DNA from: Pseudomonadota bacterium
GTDB lineage: Bacteria; Pseudomonadota; Alphaproteobacteria; Sphingomonadales; Sphingomonadaceae
Direction of reading: 5' to 3'
Length of the DNA: 36,534 nt
Assembly: GCA_963205265.1 (NCBI GenBank)
Contig: CAUJJI010000066.1
Coordinates: forward strand, 1-36,534
The position numbers and the translations under genes are program-made. The notes below the pieces were generated by a model, which was given only the letters and a program-made list of their open reading frames with translations, did no database searches and was not told where the DNA came from. Positions 18,915 through 27,643 of this stretch are shown here, piece after piece (position 1 is the first letter of the stretch; every line of letters starts with the position of its first letter).

Positions 18915-19574
18915 ATGACCCGCCCCCAGACCATCGAAGAGCGCCTCGACAGGCTCGAATCGCTCGATCAGATCCGCCAGCTCCCGGCCAAGTATGCGCT
19001 CACGCTCGACATGCGCGATATCGACGCGATGGTCTGCCTCTTCGCGCCCGACGTGCGTGTCGGGCGCGATTCCAGCGGCCGGCAGGCTTTGCGCGCCTAC
19101 ATGGACCGCACCCTGCGATCGCCCTTCACCGGCACCTCGCATCACATCGGCGGCCACATCATCGAGTTCGACGATGCCGACCACGCCCACGGCCTGGTTT
19201 ATTCCAAGAACGAGCACGAGACCCCGGTCGAGGGCGGCAGCGACGAATGGGTCATCATGCAGATGATGTACATCGACGACTATGTGCGCGGTCCCGGACC
19301 GGACGGCCCGCGCTGGTACTTCGCCCGCCGCCTTCCGCTCTACTGGTACGCGACCGACCTCAACAAGCCGCCCGTGGGCGAGGCCAAGATGCGCTGGCCC
19401 GGAACCGAATGGGCCGACGGCAACTTCCACAAGCTGTTCCCGAGCTACGCCGAATTCTGGGAACGCGATGACGATCACGGCGGGCCGGTGCCTGAGCCCG
19501 CGCCGCTGGAGAAGTTCATCGAGACGATGCGCCGCGGCGCGGCCGCACCCAGGGTGAAAGTGCGGGCCGAGTGA
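18915..19574 (+). CDS. SnoaL-like (NTF2-fold) protein
   Basis: A 219-aa protein with an N-terminal SnoaL-like domain of the type found in ring-hydroxylating-enzyme accessories and dehydratases. 'IEERLDRLESLDQIRQL' is followed by 'YALTLDMRDIDAMVCLFAPDVRVG' and a paired His motif, TSHHIGGH. The C-terminal 50 residues are polar and rich in Trp, Glu and Pro. It is unrelated in detail to the ketosteroid isomerase in the first operon. ATG 18915 is chosen because AGGAGA lies 7 bases upstream; an ATG at 18888 would overlap the monooxygenase gene. It is cotranscribed with the monooxygenase and may act on its product, but the reaction is unknown. Confidence 0.85.
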   Translation: MTRPQTIEERLDRLESLDQIRQLPAKYALTLDMRDIDAMVCLFAPDVRVGRDSSGRQALRAYMDRTLRSPFTGTSHHIGGHIIEFDDADHAHGLVYSKNEHETPVEGGSDEWVIMQMMYIDDYVRGPGPDGPRWYFARRLPLYWYATDLNKPPVGEAKMRWPGTEWADGNFHKLFPSYAEFWERDDDHGGPVPEPAPLEKFIETMRRGAAAPRVKVRAE

Positions 19575-19613
19575 TGATCGAAGCGCTGGCCACTTTCGAG
19601 CTGCCGCGGCCGT

Positions 19614-20429
19614 TCAGAGGAAGTAGGACCCGCCGTTCGCCGTGAGTACCGATCCGGTGCAGAAGCTGGCATCGTCGCTGGCAAGGAAAGCGACGGCGGC
19701 GGCGATCTCGGACGGGTCGGCCAATCTGCCGAGCGGTATCGCCGCTTCCATCGAGGCGATCCATTCGGGCGGGATGCCTTGCATCACCGGGGTGTTGGTC
19801 GGCCCCGGGGCTACCGCGTTGACTCTGATGCGGCGCGGCGCCAGTTCGCGTGAAAGCTGGCGCACCAGGCCGATGATCGCGGCCTTAGAAGCACAGTAAT
19901 GCGGGCTGCCCTCCCCCGATTGCGCGCTGGTCGAACTAATCGCGACGATCGCGCCTGGCTTGCCGTCGCGTGCCAGGACGCGGGTGAATTCGCGCGCGAG
20001 GTAGAAGGCCCCGTCGATGTTGACTGCCATGACCGCCGCCCAGCCGCGATCCTCCATGTGGATCAGCTGGTCGACGAAGATGTCGGACCTGCCGCCATCC
20101 GCCAGCTCGGCATTGCGGCGCGCCATGGCATCGTAGAATTGCTCCGACCCGTCACCGGGCGCCTGCCCGATGCCGGCATTGTGCACGGCGATGTCGAGCC
20201 GCCCGAAGGCTTCGCGGGCCTTGGCTACGGCAGCGGCGACCGAGGCGGAATCGGCGACGTTGCAGGCAATCGCCAGCTCGCCTCCGCTGCCCTGTGCCTC
20301 GGCCAGGTCGAGGTCGAGCGCCGCCACTCGCGCGCCTTCGGTCGCGAGCCGCTGCACTATGGCCCGGCCGATCCCGCGCCCCGCGCCGGTGACGATCGCG
20401 GCACGCCCTTCGAGCCGCCGGGGCATCAT
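19614..20429 (-). CDS. Short-chain dehydrogenase/reductase with an insertion
   Basis: A 271-aa SDR with TGAGRGIG at 14-21, VHNAG at 82-86 in place of NNAG, and Ser165/166, Tyr178 and Lys182 (YCASK). Between the HNAG motif and the next helix there is an extra stretch of about 35 residues (91-125), rich in Asp, Arg and Met and absent from ordinary SDRs; it probably caps the active site. It ends in LTANGGSYFL. The first of two adjacent ATG codons overlaps the stop of the upstream SDR (ATGA), so the two are coupled. A hydroxysteroid or hydroxyacyl dehydrogenase is likely; specificity is not readable. Confidence 0.88.
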   Translation of the reverse strand: MMPRRLEGRAAIVTGAGRGIGRAIVQRLATEGARVAALDLDLAEAQGSGGELAIACNVADSASVAAAVAKAREAFGRLDIAVHNAGIGQAPGDGSEQFYDAMARRNAELADGGRSDIFVDQLIHMEDRGWAAVMAVNIDGAFYLAREFTRVLARDGKPGAIVAISSTSAQSGEGSPHYCASKAAIIGLVRQLSRELAPRRIRVNAVAPGPTNTPVMQGIPPEWIASMEAAIPLGRLADPSEIAAAVAFLASDDASFCTGSVLTANGGSYFL

Positions 20430-21199
20430 GACGGTATGTAGAGCTGCGCCGACTTGCCGCCGTCGACCGGGAGCGCGACGCCCGTGATGTAGCTCGCCGC
20501 GTCCGACAGCAGGAAGACGATCGCTTCTGCAAGCTCCTCGGGCCGGCCGCCGCGTCCCATCGGGATCGCCCCTTCGGTCTTGGCCGCCAGTTCCGGGGCC
20601 TTGCTGGCGAAATCGACGGTGGCGGCGGTGTTGACCTGACCGGGGACGATGGCGTTGACGCGGATGCCCTGGGGCGCGCCTTCCATGGCCGCCACCGCGG
20701 TGAACTGGATCAGCGCCGCCTTCGAGGCCGAATAACTCGCATAGTTCGCCATGGCTCGGATGCCGGTGGTCGACGAGATGTTGACGATCGAACCGCCGCC
20801 ATGCGCCGCCATGATCTTCATCGCAGCCTTGGTTCCGATGAAGACGGCTTCGGCATTGACCGCGAAATCCTTGCGCCAGTGCTCGAGCGACAGCTTGGCG
20901 ATCGGCGCGTAATGCGTGGACATGGCATTGTTCACCAGCATGTCGAGCCGACCATGCCTTGCCCCGGTGCCTTCCACCAGCGCGGTGAAGGCGTCGTAGT
21001 CGGTGACGTCGAGCTGGACGGCCTCCACCTTGCCGCCCTCCGCCTCGATCGCGGCACGCGCCTTGTCGAGCATGTCCTGACGGCGCCCGCAGATCACCAC
21101 ATGGGCGCCCCGCCGGGCGAGCAGCGCCGAGGTGGCGAAGCCGATCCCGTCGCTTCCTCCGGTGACGATGGCGACTTTTCCTGCCAGATCCTGTGCCAT
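20426..21199 (-). CDS. Short-chain dehydrogenase/reductase (hydroxysteroid dehydrogenase candidate)
   Basis: A 257-aa classical SDR: TGGSDGIG at 13-20, VNNAM at 89-93 (Met instead of Gly), Ser142/143, Tyr156 and Lys160 (YSASK), and a PVDGG C-terminal motif. CGRR after the second strand suggests NADP(H) preference. It is the first gene of a leftward pair and lies 85 bases from operator-like copy D1. The substrate is unknown; steroid cluster context favours a ring hydroxyl or ketone. Confidence 0.9.
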   Translation of the reverse strand: MAQDLAGKVAIVTGGSDGIGFATSALLARRGAHVVICGRRQDMLDKARAAIEAEGGKVEAVQLDVTDYDAFTALVEGTGARHGRLDMLVNNAMSTHYAPIAKLSLEHWRKDFAVNAEAVFIGTKAAMKIMAAHGGGSIVNISSTTGIRAMANYASYSASKAALIQFTAVAAMEGAPQGIRVNAIVPGQVNTAATVDFASKAPELAAKTEGAIPMGRGGRPEELAEAIVFLLSDAASYITGVALPVDGGKSAQLYIPS

Positions 21200-21283
21200 G
21201 GCTTCCTACTTCTCCCAATTCCACCCGCCGATCATGCGGCATGGGAACGCAATTTGCGAATCGGTTCCTTTTCAGCCAAGCTA

Positions 21284-21315
21284 ACGCGTAGTTCAATAGC
21301 AAATCTGTTACGCAT
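21284..21315. promoter_or_regulatory. Operator-like element, copy D1 (ACGCGT-N20-ACGCAT)
   Basis: The arms are ACGCGT (21284-21289) and ACGCAT (21310-21315), with the same 20-base gap, A after the left arm and AATAG inside. Its left arm departs from TTGCGT at the first two bases, making it the weakest copy. It lies 85 bases upstream of the SDR that starts at 21199 on the minus strand. Confidence 0.55.
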
Positions 21316-21439
21316 ATTGCACGCCGAGTGCCGGCCAGCCCGCGGTCCGGCGCGAAAGTCGCGCCGCATTGCTGCGCAAGCCGGAAGTGATCCTAGCCCG
21401 TTTCGCGTTTGCGGCCTTTCCATTCTGAGATTGCAGTTT

Positions 21440-21471
21440 ATGCGTAACACAATTGGCTTTGAAATCCGCAA
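21440..21471. promoter_or_regulatory. Operator-like element, copy D2 (ATGCGT-N20-CCGCAA)
   Basis: The arms ATGCGT (21440-21445) and CCGCAA (21466-21471) are 20 bases apart, each with one mismatch to the consensus, with A after the left arm and AATTG inside. It lies 60 bases upstream of the TTG start of the SDR that opens the side-chain-type operon. A TTGCAG that could serve as a -35 box lies just upstream at 21431. Confidence 0.6.
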
Positions 21472-21531
21472 AACTTGGAATACGGTGCGGAGAGAGCAGA
21501 AAATGCGTCGAATCGCCGGGAGAGCACGATC

Positions 21532-22398
21532 TTGAACAAGGTAGCACTGGTCACCGGAGCGAGCCGGGGCGCCGGGCGGGGCATCGCCCGCGGCTTCGGC
21601 GAGCTGGGCTACACGGTCTATGTTACCGGACGCACCACGGCTCCCGGCCAGGCGCGCGGCTGGGACGGCTCGGTGCTGCCCGGCACGGTGGCCGAAACCG
21701 CGGCCGAGGTCACCGCGGCAGGCGGTTGCGGGATCCCGGTCCTGTGCGACCATGCCGACGACAGGCAGGTCGCCGCACTGTTCGAGCGCGTCGTGCGCGA
21801 ACAGGGCCGGCTCGACGTGCTGATGAACAACGCCACATATATCCACTACCAGCTGATCGAGAGGCTGCCCTTCTGGGAGAAGGAACTCGACGCGGTGAAG
21901 ATCCTCGATGTCGGGCTGCGCTCGGCCTATGTGGCGAGCTGGCACGCGGCGCGGATCATGGCGGCGCAGGGCAGTGGCACCATCGCCTTCGGCTCCTCGT
22001 TCGGCGGTTCGTGCTACATGCACGGGCCGGCCTATGGCGCGCAGAAGGCAGGGATCGACAAGCTGGCCCACGACATGGAGCACGATCTGCGCGGCACCGG
22101 GGTAATCGCCGTGTCGATCTGGATGGGGCCGCTCGTCACCGAACGCTCGCTGATCGCGCGCGAGACGAACCCGGAGCAGTACGAAGGCTTCATCGAAACT
22201 GCCGAAAACCCGGAATTCACTGCCCACATCGTCGATGCCATCGCCCGCGCGCCCAACCGCGACGCGCTTTCCGGCCAGACGCTGATCGGCGCCGAGATTG
22301 CGCGGGAACTGGGCGTCACCGATCGGGGGGTGGAGCGTCCGTCCTATCGCGAGATGCTGGGAAGCCCGCGCCCGAAGAACCCGGCGGCGGTCTACTGA
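21532..22398 (+). CDS. Short-chain dehydrogenase/reductase, DHRS1-like, TTG start
   Basis: A 288-aa SDR: TGASRGAG at 8-15, MNNAT at 98-102, Ser155/156, Tyr168 and Lys172 (YGAQK). It has the long 'TTAPGQARGWDGSVLPGTVAETAAEV' insertion after the second strand, as in the DHRS1-like group. The proposed start is TTG 21532, because GGGAGAG lies 7 bases upstream and the protein then begins LNKVALVTG as SDRs do. Another TTG at 21475 would add 19 residues without a comparable site. It is the first gene of the operon running to 29442, and its stop overlaps the ligase ATG (TGATG). Confidence 0.85.
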   Translation: MNKVALVTGASRGAGRGIARGFGELGYTVYVTGRTTAPGQARGWDGSVLPGTVAETAAEVTAAGGCGIPVLCDHADDRQVAALFERVVREQGRLDVLMNNATYIHYQLIERLPFWEKELDAVKILDVGLRSAYVASWHAARIMAAQGSGTIAFGSSFGGSCYMHGPAYGAQKAGIDKLAHDMEHDLRGTGVIAVSIWMGPLVTERSLIARETNPEQYEGFIETAENPEFTAHIVDAIARAPNRDALSGQTLIGAEIARELGVTDRGVERPSYREMLGSPRPKNPAAVY

Positions 22399-23990
22399 TG
22401 GCCCGGCAATTCCACCTCGCCGACCTGTTCGAAACGGTCGCGGCGACCGTGCCCGATCGCCTTGCGATCGTTTCGGATTCGCTGAGCCTGACCTATGCCG
22501 AGCTCGACGCCCGGTCCTGCGCGCTTGCTTCGGGCCTTGCGGCAAGCGGGGTGGGCCGCGGCGACACCGTCGGGCTCTACATGGGCAACCGCGCCGAATA
22601 CCTCGAGGGCTTCATCGCCGCCTGCAAGCTTGGCGCCGCGCCGTTCAACGTCAACTATCGCTACCGCGCTGAAGAGCTGCGCTATCTCTTCGGCAATGCC
22701 CGGGCGGCGGCGATCATCCATGCGGCCGAATATTCGGACGTGATCCGCACCATCCGGGGGGACTTGCCCACGCTCAAGGCGACGGTGGCCGTGGCCGACG
22801 GCTCGCGCGCCGATATCGCCGGCTCGCTGGGCTATGACGATCTTCTCGAAACGCCATATTCCGGCCCCTGGGAGCGCGACGAGACCGATACCTTGCTGAT
22901 CTACACCGGCGGCACCACCGGCATGCCCAAGGGCGTGATGTGGCCGCACCGCGCGTTCTTTTTCGCCTGCGCCGGGGGAGCGGGCTATTTCAATCCGCAC
23001 GGTCCCGCCAGGGTGCCCGAAGACATCGTCAGCCGCGCTGCCGACGGCTATCCGCTCAGCCTGTTCCCGGTTGCCCCGCTGATGCACGGGGCGGCGATCT
23101 GGTCGGTCTGGTCGGCCATGCTCAATGGCCTGGCCATCGTGCTTGACGAAAGCCCGGCCTTCGATCCCGTGGCCGTCTGGGATAGAGTGGTTCGGCACAA
23201 GGCCAACATGATCCAGATCGTCGGCGATGCCATGGCGATCCCGCTGCGCGACGCGCTGCGCGACCATCCGGGGCGATGGGACCTGTCGTGCGTGGTCAAC
23301 TTCGGCTCGGGCGGGGCGGTGTTCTCGCGCCAGGTGAAGGACGACATCAAGGCTTTCCTCCCGCCGCACGCGACGATCACCGACGGCATGGGATCGACCG
23401 AGACCGGCATTTCGGGACAGGCGGAGGCAAGCGCGGACGGGATGATGCGCCTGCCCAGCGGCGAGGAGCAACGGGTCGTGATCGACGGGTGCTTCGCCGC
23501 AGTCGGCGAAGCGGGATTCGTCGCCCGGTCGGGCAACACCCCGGTCGGCTATTTCGGCGACCCGGAAAAGACCGCCGAGGTGTTCCAGACCATCGAGGGC
23601 CGCCTCTGGGCAATCAGCGGCGATGCCGCGCGGCTCGATGCCGACGGGATGATCACCGTCTTCGGCCGCGGCTCGACCTGCATCAATTCGGGCGGGGAGA
23701 AGGTCTTCCCCGAGGAAGTCGAAGAGGCCTTGCGCGACCACCCCGCGATCCTCGACGCCGTCGTCGCGGGGCAGGCCGACCTGCGCTGGGGGGAGCGCGT
23801 GGTCGGCGTGGTTTCGCAGCGAGAGGGCGCCGCAAGGCCTTCGTTCGAGGACGTGCGCGCATTCCTGCGCGAGCGGCTGGCAGGCTACAAGCTGCCCAAG
23901 GCGCTGGTCTGGGTCGACGAGGTCAGGCGCTCGCCCGCAGGCAAGCAGGACTATCGCTGGGCCCGGGACGTGGCGAAGGACGCCGCGTGA
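22398..23990 (+). CDS. FadD19-like steroid side-chain acyl-CoA ligase
   Basis: A 530-aa AMP-forming CoA ligase. YTGGTTGMPKG (169-179) replaces the more common TSGTTG. 'FNVNYRYRAEELRYLF', 'GRGSTCINSGGEKVFPEEVEEAL' and the ending 'VDEVRRSPAGKQDYRWAR' match mycobacterial FadD19 as I remember it. FadD19 activates the carboxyl group of steroid side chains. The catalytic Lys is in SPAGKQDY. It begins on the upstream SDR stop and its own TGA overlaps the GTG of a second ligase. In this operon it should activate a steroid carboxylic acid, for instance a bile-acid-type side chain; the chain length is not readable. Confidence 0.88.
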   Translation: MARQFHLADLFETVAATVPDRLAIVSDSLSLTYAELDARSCALASGLAASGVGRGDTVGLYMGNRAEYLEGFIAACKLGAAPFNVNYRYRAEELRYLFGNARAAAIIHAAEYSDVIRTIRGDLPTLKATVAVADGSRADIAGSLGYDDLLETPYSGPWERDETDTLLIYTGGTTGMPKGVMWPHRAFFFACAGGAGYFNPHGPARVPEDIVSRAADGYPLSLFPVAPLMHGAAIWSVWSAMLNGLAIVLDESPAFDPVAVWDRVVRHKANMIQIVGDAMAIPLRDALRDHPGRWDLSCVVNFGSGGAVFSRQVKDDIKAFLPPHATITDGMGSTETGISGQAEASADGMMRLPSGEEQRVVIDGCFAAVGEAGFVARSGNTPVGYFGDPEKTAEVFQTIEGRLWAISGDAARLDADGMITVFGRGSTCINSGGEKVFPEEVEEALRDHPAILDAVVAGQADLRWGERVVGVVSQREGAARPSFEDVRAFLRERLAGYKLPKALVWVDEVRRSPAGKQDYRWARDVAKDAA

Positions 23991-25654
23991 CCGGCCTCGA
24001 CCCCCACTTTGCCGCGCTTACCGCACCGGGCGCGCCTTTCGAGATCGGCGAACGCGACGGCCTGCGCCAGTTCCTGCGCATGCCCGGCGATCTCAACGCG
24101 GTGATCGAGGGCGCCCGCAGCCACGGCGCCAGGACTTTCATCGTCGAGGAGGCCGACGACGGCAGCAACCGCCGCCTATCCTTCGACGAGGTCTTCGCGT
24201 TGCGCGACCGGCTGGCGGCGCTGCTGCAGATCCGCCGGGGGGAGCGCGTGGCGATCTGCATGCGCAACCGCGCCGAATGGATTGTCGCCTTCCTCGCGGT
24301 GATCAAGGCGGGGGGAGTGGCAGCGCTGCTCAACAGCCGCGGTTCGCCGGCCGAACTGGTGGCGATGATCGACGAGGTCACGCCCGCGCTGGTGCTTGCC
24401 GATAGCGAGCGCGCGCGCCTGATCCGCGAAGGCGGCTTCGGCGGGCGCATGTTCGACCTGACCCGCCCGTTCGACGAGGCCGAGATCGAACGGCGCGCGC
24501 ATGAGCCGGTGGAGGATCCCGGAACGGCCCGGCCGGACGATCCTTGCGCGATCCTTTTCACGTCCGGCACGACCGGGCGGGTCAAGGGCGCGGTGCTGTC
24601 GCATTGCAACCTCATCACCGGTCTTGCCAGTGTCCAGCTTTCGGGCATGCAGGTGCTCCATGCGACGGCGGAACGCATGGGAGTGCCGGTCGAGACGATG
24701 CTGCAGCACATGCCGCAGCAGGCGGTGCTGCTGGTCTATCCGCTGTTCCACATCTCGGGCCTGGGATCGGCCTTCCTCTCGCCGATGCTCGCGGGATCGA
24801 AAGTCGTCATCATGCGCCGCTGGGATGCCGCAAAGGCGCTGCGCCATGTCGCCGACGAGCAAGTGACGATGTTCACCGGCGTGCCGACCATGCTGTGGGA
24901 CGTGCTGCACGAGGCGCAGCGGCGCGGCGCCGACCTCGGCTCGCTGCGCAACATCGCCAGCGGCGGCCAGGCCCTGCCGGTCAATCTGCTCGCGGAAATG
25001 CGCGCGCTGTGCCCCGATGCGATGATGGGCACCGGCTATGGCATGACCGAATGCTCGGGCGCGATTGCCCAGGCCGTGGGCGAAGACTTCGTGCGCCGGC
25101 CCAATTCGGCCGGGCGGGTGCTGCCGCTGGTCGATGTGCGGATCGAGGGCCCCGGCGGCGCCGCCCTCGGTCCGGGCGAGGCGGGCGAGATCATGGTCCG
25201 CGGGGCGCAAGTGATGCAGGGCTACTGGAACCGCCCGGAAGAGACGGCCGCAGTGCTATCTCCCGACGGCTGGCTGCGCACCGGCGACGTCGGCATGCTC
25301 GACGAGGAAGGCTACGTCTTCATCGTCGACCGCAAGAAGGACATGGTGATCTCCGGCGGCGAGAACATCTATTGCGCCGAGGTGGAGCGGGTGCTGGGCG
25401 AAATGCCGGGAATCACCGAATGCGCCGCCTTCGGCCTTCCCGACGAGCGGCTGGGCGAAATGCTGGTCTGCGTGGTGCGGGCAAAGGATACGACCGAGGA
25501 CGCCGTCATCCGCTGGGTGGCCGAGCGCCTGGCCAAGTACAAGGCGCCGGGCCACGTTGCCTTTGCCGCCGAAAGCCTGCCGCGCAACCATGTCGGCAAG
25601 GTGGACAAGATCGCGCTACGCGCGCGCTGGAACGAACTTTACGGAGTGCAATGA
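23987..25654 (+). CDS. AMP-forming acyl-CoA ligase
   Basis: A 555-aa ANL-family ligase. FTSGTTGRVKG is at 191-201, GTGYGMTECSGAIAQ follows mid-protein, DGWLRTGDVGMLDEEGYVFIVDRKKDMVISGGENIY is the hinge region, and the catalytic Lys is in NHVGKVDK. It has an extra N-terminal segment of about 60 residues ahead of the usual start of the fold. It starts at GTG 23987, overlapping the previous ligase stop (GTGA); its own stop overlaps the amidohydrolase ATG. Two different ligases side by side suggest sequential activations, before and after a side-chain shortening or amide step, or two substrates. The substrate is unknown. Confidence 0.9.
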   Translation: MTGLDPHFAALTAPGAPFEIGERDGLRQFLRMPGDLNAVIEGARSHGARTFIVEEADDGSNRRLSFDEVFALRDRLAALLQIRRGERVAICMRNRAEWIVAFLAVIKAGGVAALLNSRGSPAELVAMIDEVTPALVLADSERARLIREGGFGGRMFDLTRPFDEAEIERRAHEPVEDPGTARPDDPCAILFTSGTTGRVKGAVLSHCNLITGLASVQLSGMQVLHATAERMGVPVETMLQHMPQQAVLLVYPLFHISGLGSAFLSPMLAGSKVVIMRRWDAAKALRHVADEQVTMFTGVPTMLWDVLHEAQRRGADLGSLRNIASGGQALPVNLLAEMRALCPDAMMGTGYGMTECSGAIAQAVGEDFVRRPNSAGRVLPLVDVRIEGPGGAALGPGEAGEIMVRGAQVMQGYWNRPEETAAVLSPDGWLRTGDVGMLDEEGYVFIVDRKKDMVISGGENIYCAEVERVLGEMPGITECAAFGLPDERLGEMLVCVVRAKDTTEDAVIRWVAERLAKYKAPGHVAFAAESLPRNHVGKVDKIALRARWNELYGVQ

Positions 25655-26529
25655 CCATGGGCATGCCCGAGGGAATCAGGATCATCGACTGCATGCTGGG
25701 CATACCCGAGGCGGAGGACCGCTCGGACTGGTTCGCGCCCTTCCGCCCGCTGATCAAGGATGCGCAGACGCTGCAGCAATTCTCGATGCCTGCGCAATAC
25801 ATGTTCAAGGACGTGCCGCAGACCGGCCATGCCGACGACTATGTCGCCTGGACCGTCGCGCAGATGGACCTGCATGGCATCGACAAGGCACTGGTCGGCT
25901 GGAACGACAACGACACCTCGCGTCGGGCCAAGGCCATGTACCCCGAGCGCTTCTTCTTCGACCTGCCGATCGATCCCAACCGGGGCATGGAGGAAGTGCG
26001 CCGGATCAGGCGCATCCACGCCGAGGTCGGCCTTTCGGCGATTTCGTGCTTCCCGGCGGGAACGCTGCCGCAAGTGGCGATCAACCACAAATACATGTTC
26101 CCGATCTACACCGTCGCCTGCGAACTGGGCCTGCCGGTGCTGCTCAACGCCGGCATACCCGGCCCGCGCATCCCGATGGAAACGCAGAAGGTCGAGTATC
26201 TCGACGAGGTGTGCTGGTTCTTCCCCGACCTCAAGGTCGTCATGCGCCACGGCGCCGAACCCTGGGAGGAGCTTGCGGTCAAGCTCATGCTGAAGTGGCC
26301 CAACCTTTATTATTCGACGAGCGCCTTTGCCCCCAAGCACTATCCCAAGGCGATCATCGACTATGCCAACACGCGTGGGGCCGACAAGGTCATCTACGCC
26401 GGCTATTTCCCGATGGGGCTCAGCCTCGAGCGGATCATGGCCGACATGCAGAACGTGCCCTTCAAGGACGAGGTCTGGCCCAAGTTCCTGCGTGAAAATG
26501 CCATCAAAGTATTCGGACTGGGAGAATAG
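25651..26529 (+). CDS. Amidohydrolase-fold protein (ACMSD-like) with degenerate metal site
   Basis: A 292-aa protein of the amidohydrolase-2/ACMSD-like family: strands such as 'GLPVLLNAGIP' and 'DLKVVMRHGAEPWEELAVKLMLKWPNLY' follow the TIM-barrel pattern. The first-strand HxH metal motif is absent: the segment is IIDCML (11-16). The last-strand Asp (usually GTDYP) is replaced in YAGYFP (249-254). His200 in RHGAEPW remains. I recall mycobacterial proteins sharing the 'MPAQYMFKD' block, so this may be a distinct subfamily rather than a broken gene. It may be a hydrolase, lyase or decarboxylase with altered chemistry, or non-catalytic. It is coupled to the ligase upstream (ATGA). Confidence 0.85.
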   Translation: MTMGMPEGIRIIDCMLGIPEAEDRSDWFAPFRPLIKDAQTLQQFSMPAQYMFKDVPQTGHADDYVAWTVAQMDLHGIDKALVGWNDNDTSRRAKAMYPERFFFDLPIDPNRGMEEVRRIRRIHAEVGLSAISCFPAGTLPQVAINHKYMFPIYTVACELGLPVLLNAGIPGPRIPMETQKVEYLDEVCWFFPDLKVVMRHGAEPWEELAVKLMLKWPNLYYSTSAFAPKHYPKAIIDYANTRGADKVIYAGYFPMGLSLERIMADMQNVPFKDEVWPKFLRENAIKVFGLGE

Positions 26530-26531
26530 AC

Positions 26532-27638
26532 ATGGCCGAGGCCGATCCGCGCGATGCCCGCACCGCACCCGTTGCCGTCTGGCAGGTCCTCGAGAAGCTC
26601 AGGGGCCAGGACCTGATCGACTGGCGCCTTGCCCCGGTCACCGGCCGCGCTTCGATCGAGGAGCGCAACCTCGACATCGGGTTTCCTTTCGGCTGGTACG
26701 CGATCGAGCTGTCCGCAAAGCTTGCGGTGGGCGAAGTGCAGCCGCTGCGCTATTTCTCCCGCGACCTGGCGATGTGGCGCGGCGAGGACGGCCAGGTCCG
26801 TATCGTCGACGCCTATTGCAGGCACCTGGGTGCCCACATGGGCCACGGCGGCAAGGTGCACGGCAACCTGCTCGAATGCCCATTCCACGCCTGGCGCTAT
26901 GACGGCGACGAGGGCGTGGTGAAGGACATTCCCTATTCGCGCGTCATCCCGCCGCAGGTCAGGCGCAAGTGCACCACCACCTATCCCGTCATCGAGGCGA
27001 ACCGCTGGATCTGGATGTGGTATCACCCCGATGGCGCCGCACCGCTATGGGATGTGGAGCGCCTGCCGGAATGTTCCGACCCGGACTGGACCGAGTTCGA
27101 GGTCCACGAATGGAACGTCTTCGGCAATATCCAGAACATGGCCGAAAATGGCGTCGACGTCGCCCACTTCAAATATATCCATGGCACGGCCAACGTGCCG
27201 CTGGGAGAGCTGCGCTGGGGCGAATGGGGCCGCGGCGCCGACGTCAAGGCAAGGATGGGCACCCCCTGGGGCGAAGTCGATGGCCAGATCAGCTACGATA
27301 CCATGGGTCCCGGGCAAAGCTGGACCCGCTTCACCGGCATTTCCGAGACCCTGCTGGTGGCCTGCATCACGCCGGTGGAGCTCGACCAGTGCCACACCCG
27401 GTTCTGCTTCACTCAGCCGAAGGCCCAGGCCCAGGGCGAGCGGGCAGGCGTCGCCAAGGCGATCATCCGCGATATCTGCAAGCAGTACGACCAGGACAAG
27501 GTCATCTGGGACCGCCAGAAATTCGAACCCGAGCCGATCATCTGCGCCGGCGACGGCCCGATCGCCGATTTCCGCAAGTACTACGCCCGCTACTATGTGG
27601 AGGGGCAAGGCAAGCCCGCCCACCTGGCGGCGGGCTGA
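26532..27638 (+). CDS. Rieske non-heme iron oxygenase, KshA-type oxygenase subunit
   Basis: A 368-aa oxygenase. The Rieske [2Fe-2S] ligands are Cys96 and His98, and Cys116 and His119 (CRH...CPFHAW). The mononuclear iron motif is NMAENGVDVAHFKYIHG with Asp209, His212 and His217. Size and layout fit the KshA/DAF-type single-component oxygenases that hydroxylate steroids using a separate reductase. GGAG lies 7 bases before the ATG. No reductase or ferredoxin gene is in the window. A close paralogue is encoded at 34300-35406. Its place between an amidohydrolase and an amidase suggests side-chain rather than 9-alpha hydroxylation, as proposed for the Rieske protein of the sphingomonad bile-salt side-chain cluster; that is inference. 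Confidence 0.92.
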   Translation: MAEADPRDARTAPVAVWQVLEKLRGQDLIDWRLAPVTGRASIEERNLDIGFPFGWYAIELSAKLAVGEVQPLRYFSRDLAMWRGEDGQVRIVDAYCRHLGAHMGHGGKVHGNLLECPFHAWRYDGDEGVVKDIPYSRVIPPQVRRKCTTTYPVIEANRWIWMWYHPDGAAPLWDVERLPECSDPDWTEFEVHEWNVFGNIQNMAENGVDVAHFKYIHGTANVPLGELRWGEWGRGADVKARMGTPWGEVDGQISYDTMGPGQSWTRFTGISETLLVACITPVELDQCHTRFCFTQPKAQAQGERAGVAKAIIRDICKQYDQDKVIWDRQKFEPEPIICAGDGPIADFRKYYARYYVEGQGKPAHLAAG

Positions 27639-27643
27639 CCGGC

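Larger units (their letters stand above)
21200..21531. other. Divergent intergenic region with two operator-like elements
   Basis: This is the only stretch longer than 300 bases without a gene. It separates a leftward SDR pair from the rightward SDR/ligase/Rieske/amidase operon. It is more AT-rich than the flanks. It holds two 32-bp TTGCGT-N20-ACGCAA-type elements (21284 and 21440) and a short perfect repeat CGCAATTTGCG at 21248-21258. I see no convincing small ORF or RNA gene in it. Confidence 0.7.

Noticed and set aside
18915..19574. Second ketosteroid isomerase
   Set aside because: It shares only the broad NTF2/SnoaL fold; the Tyr14/Asp38/Asp99 pattern and the length of KSI are absent.
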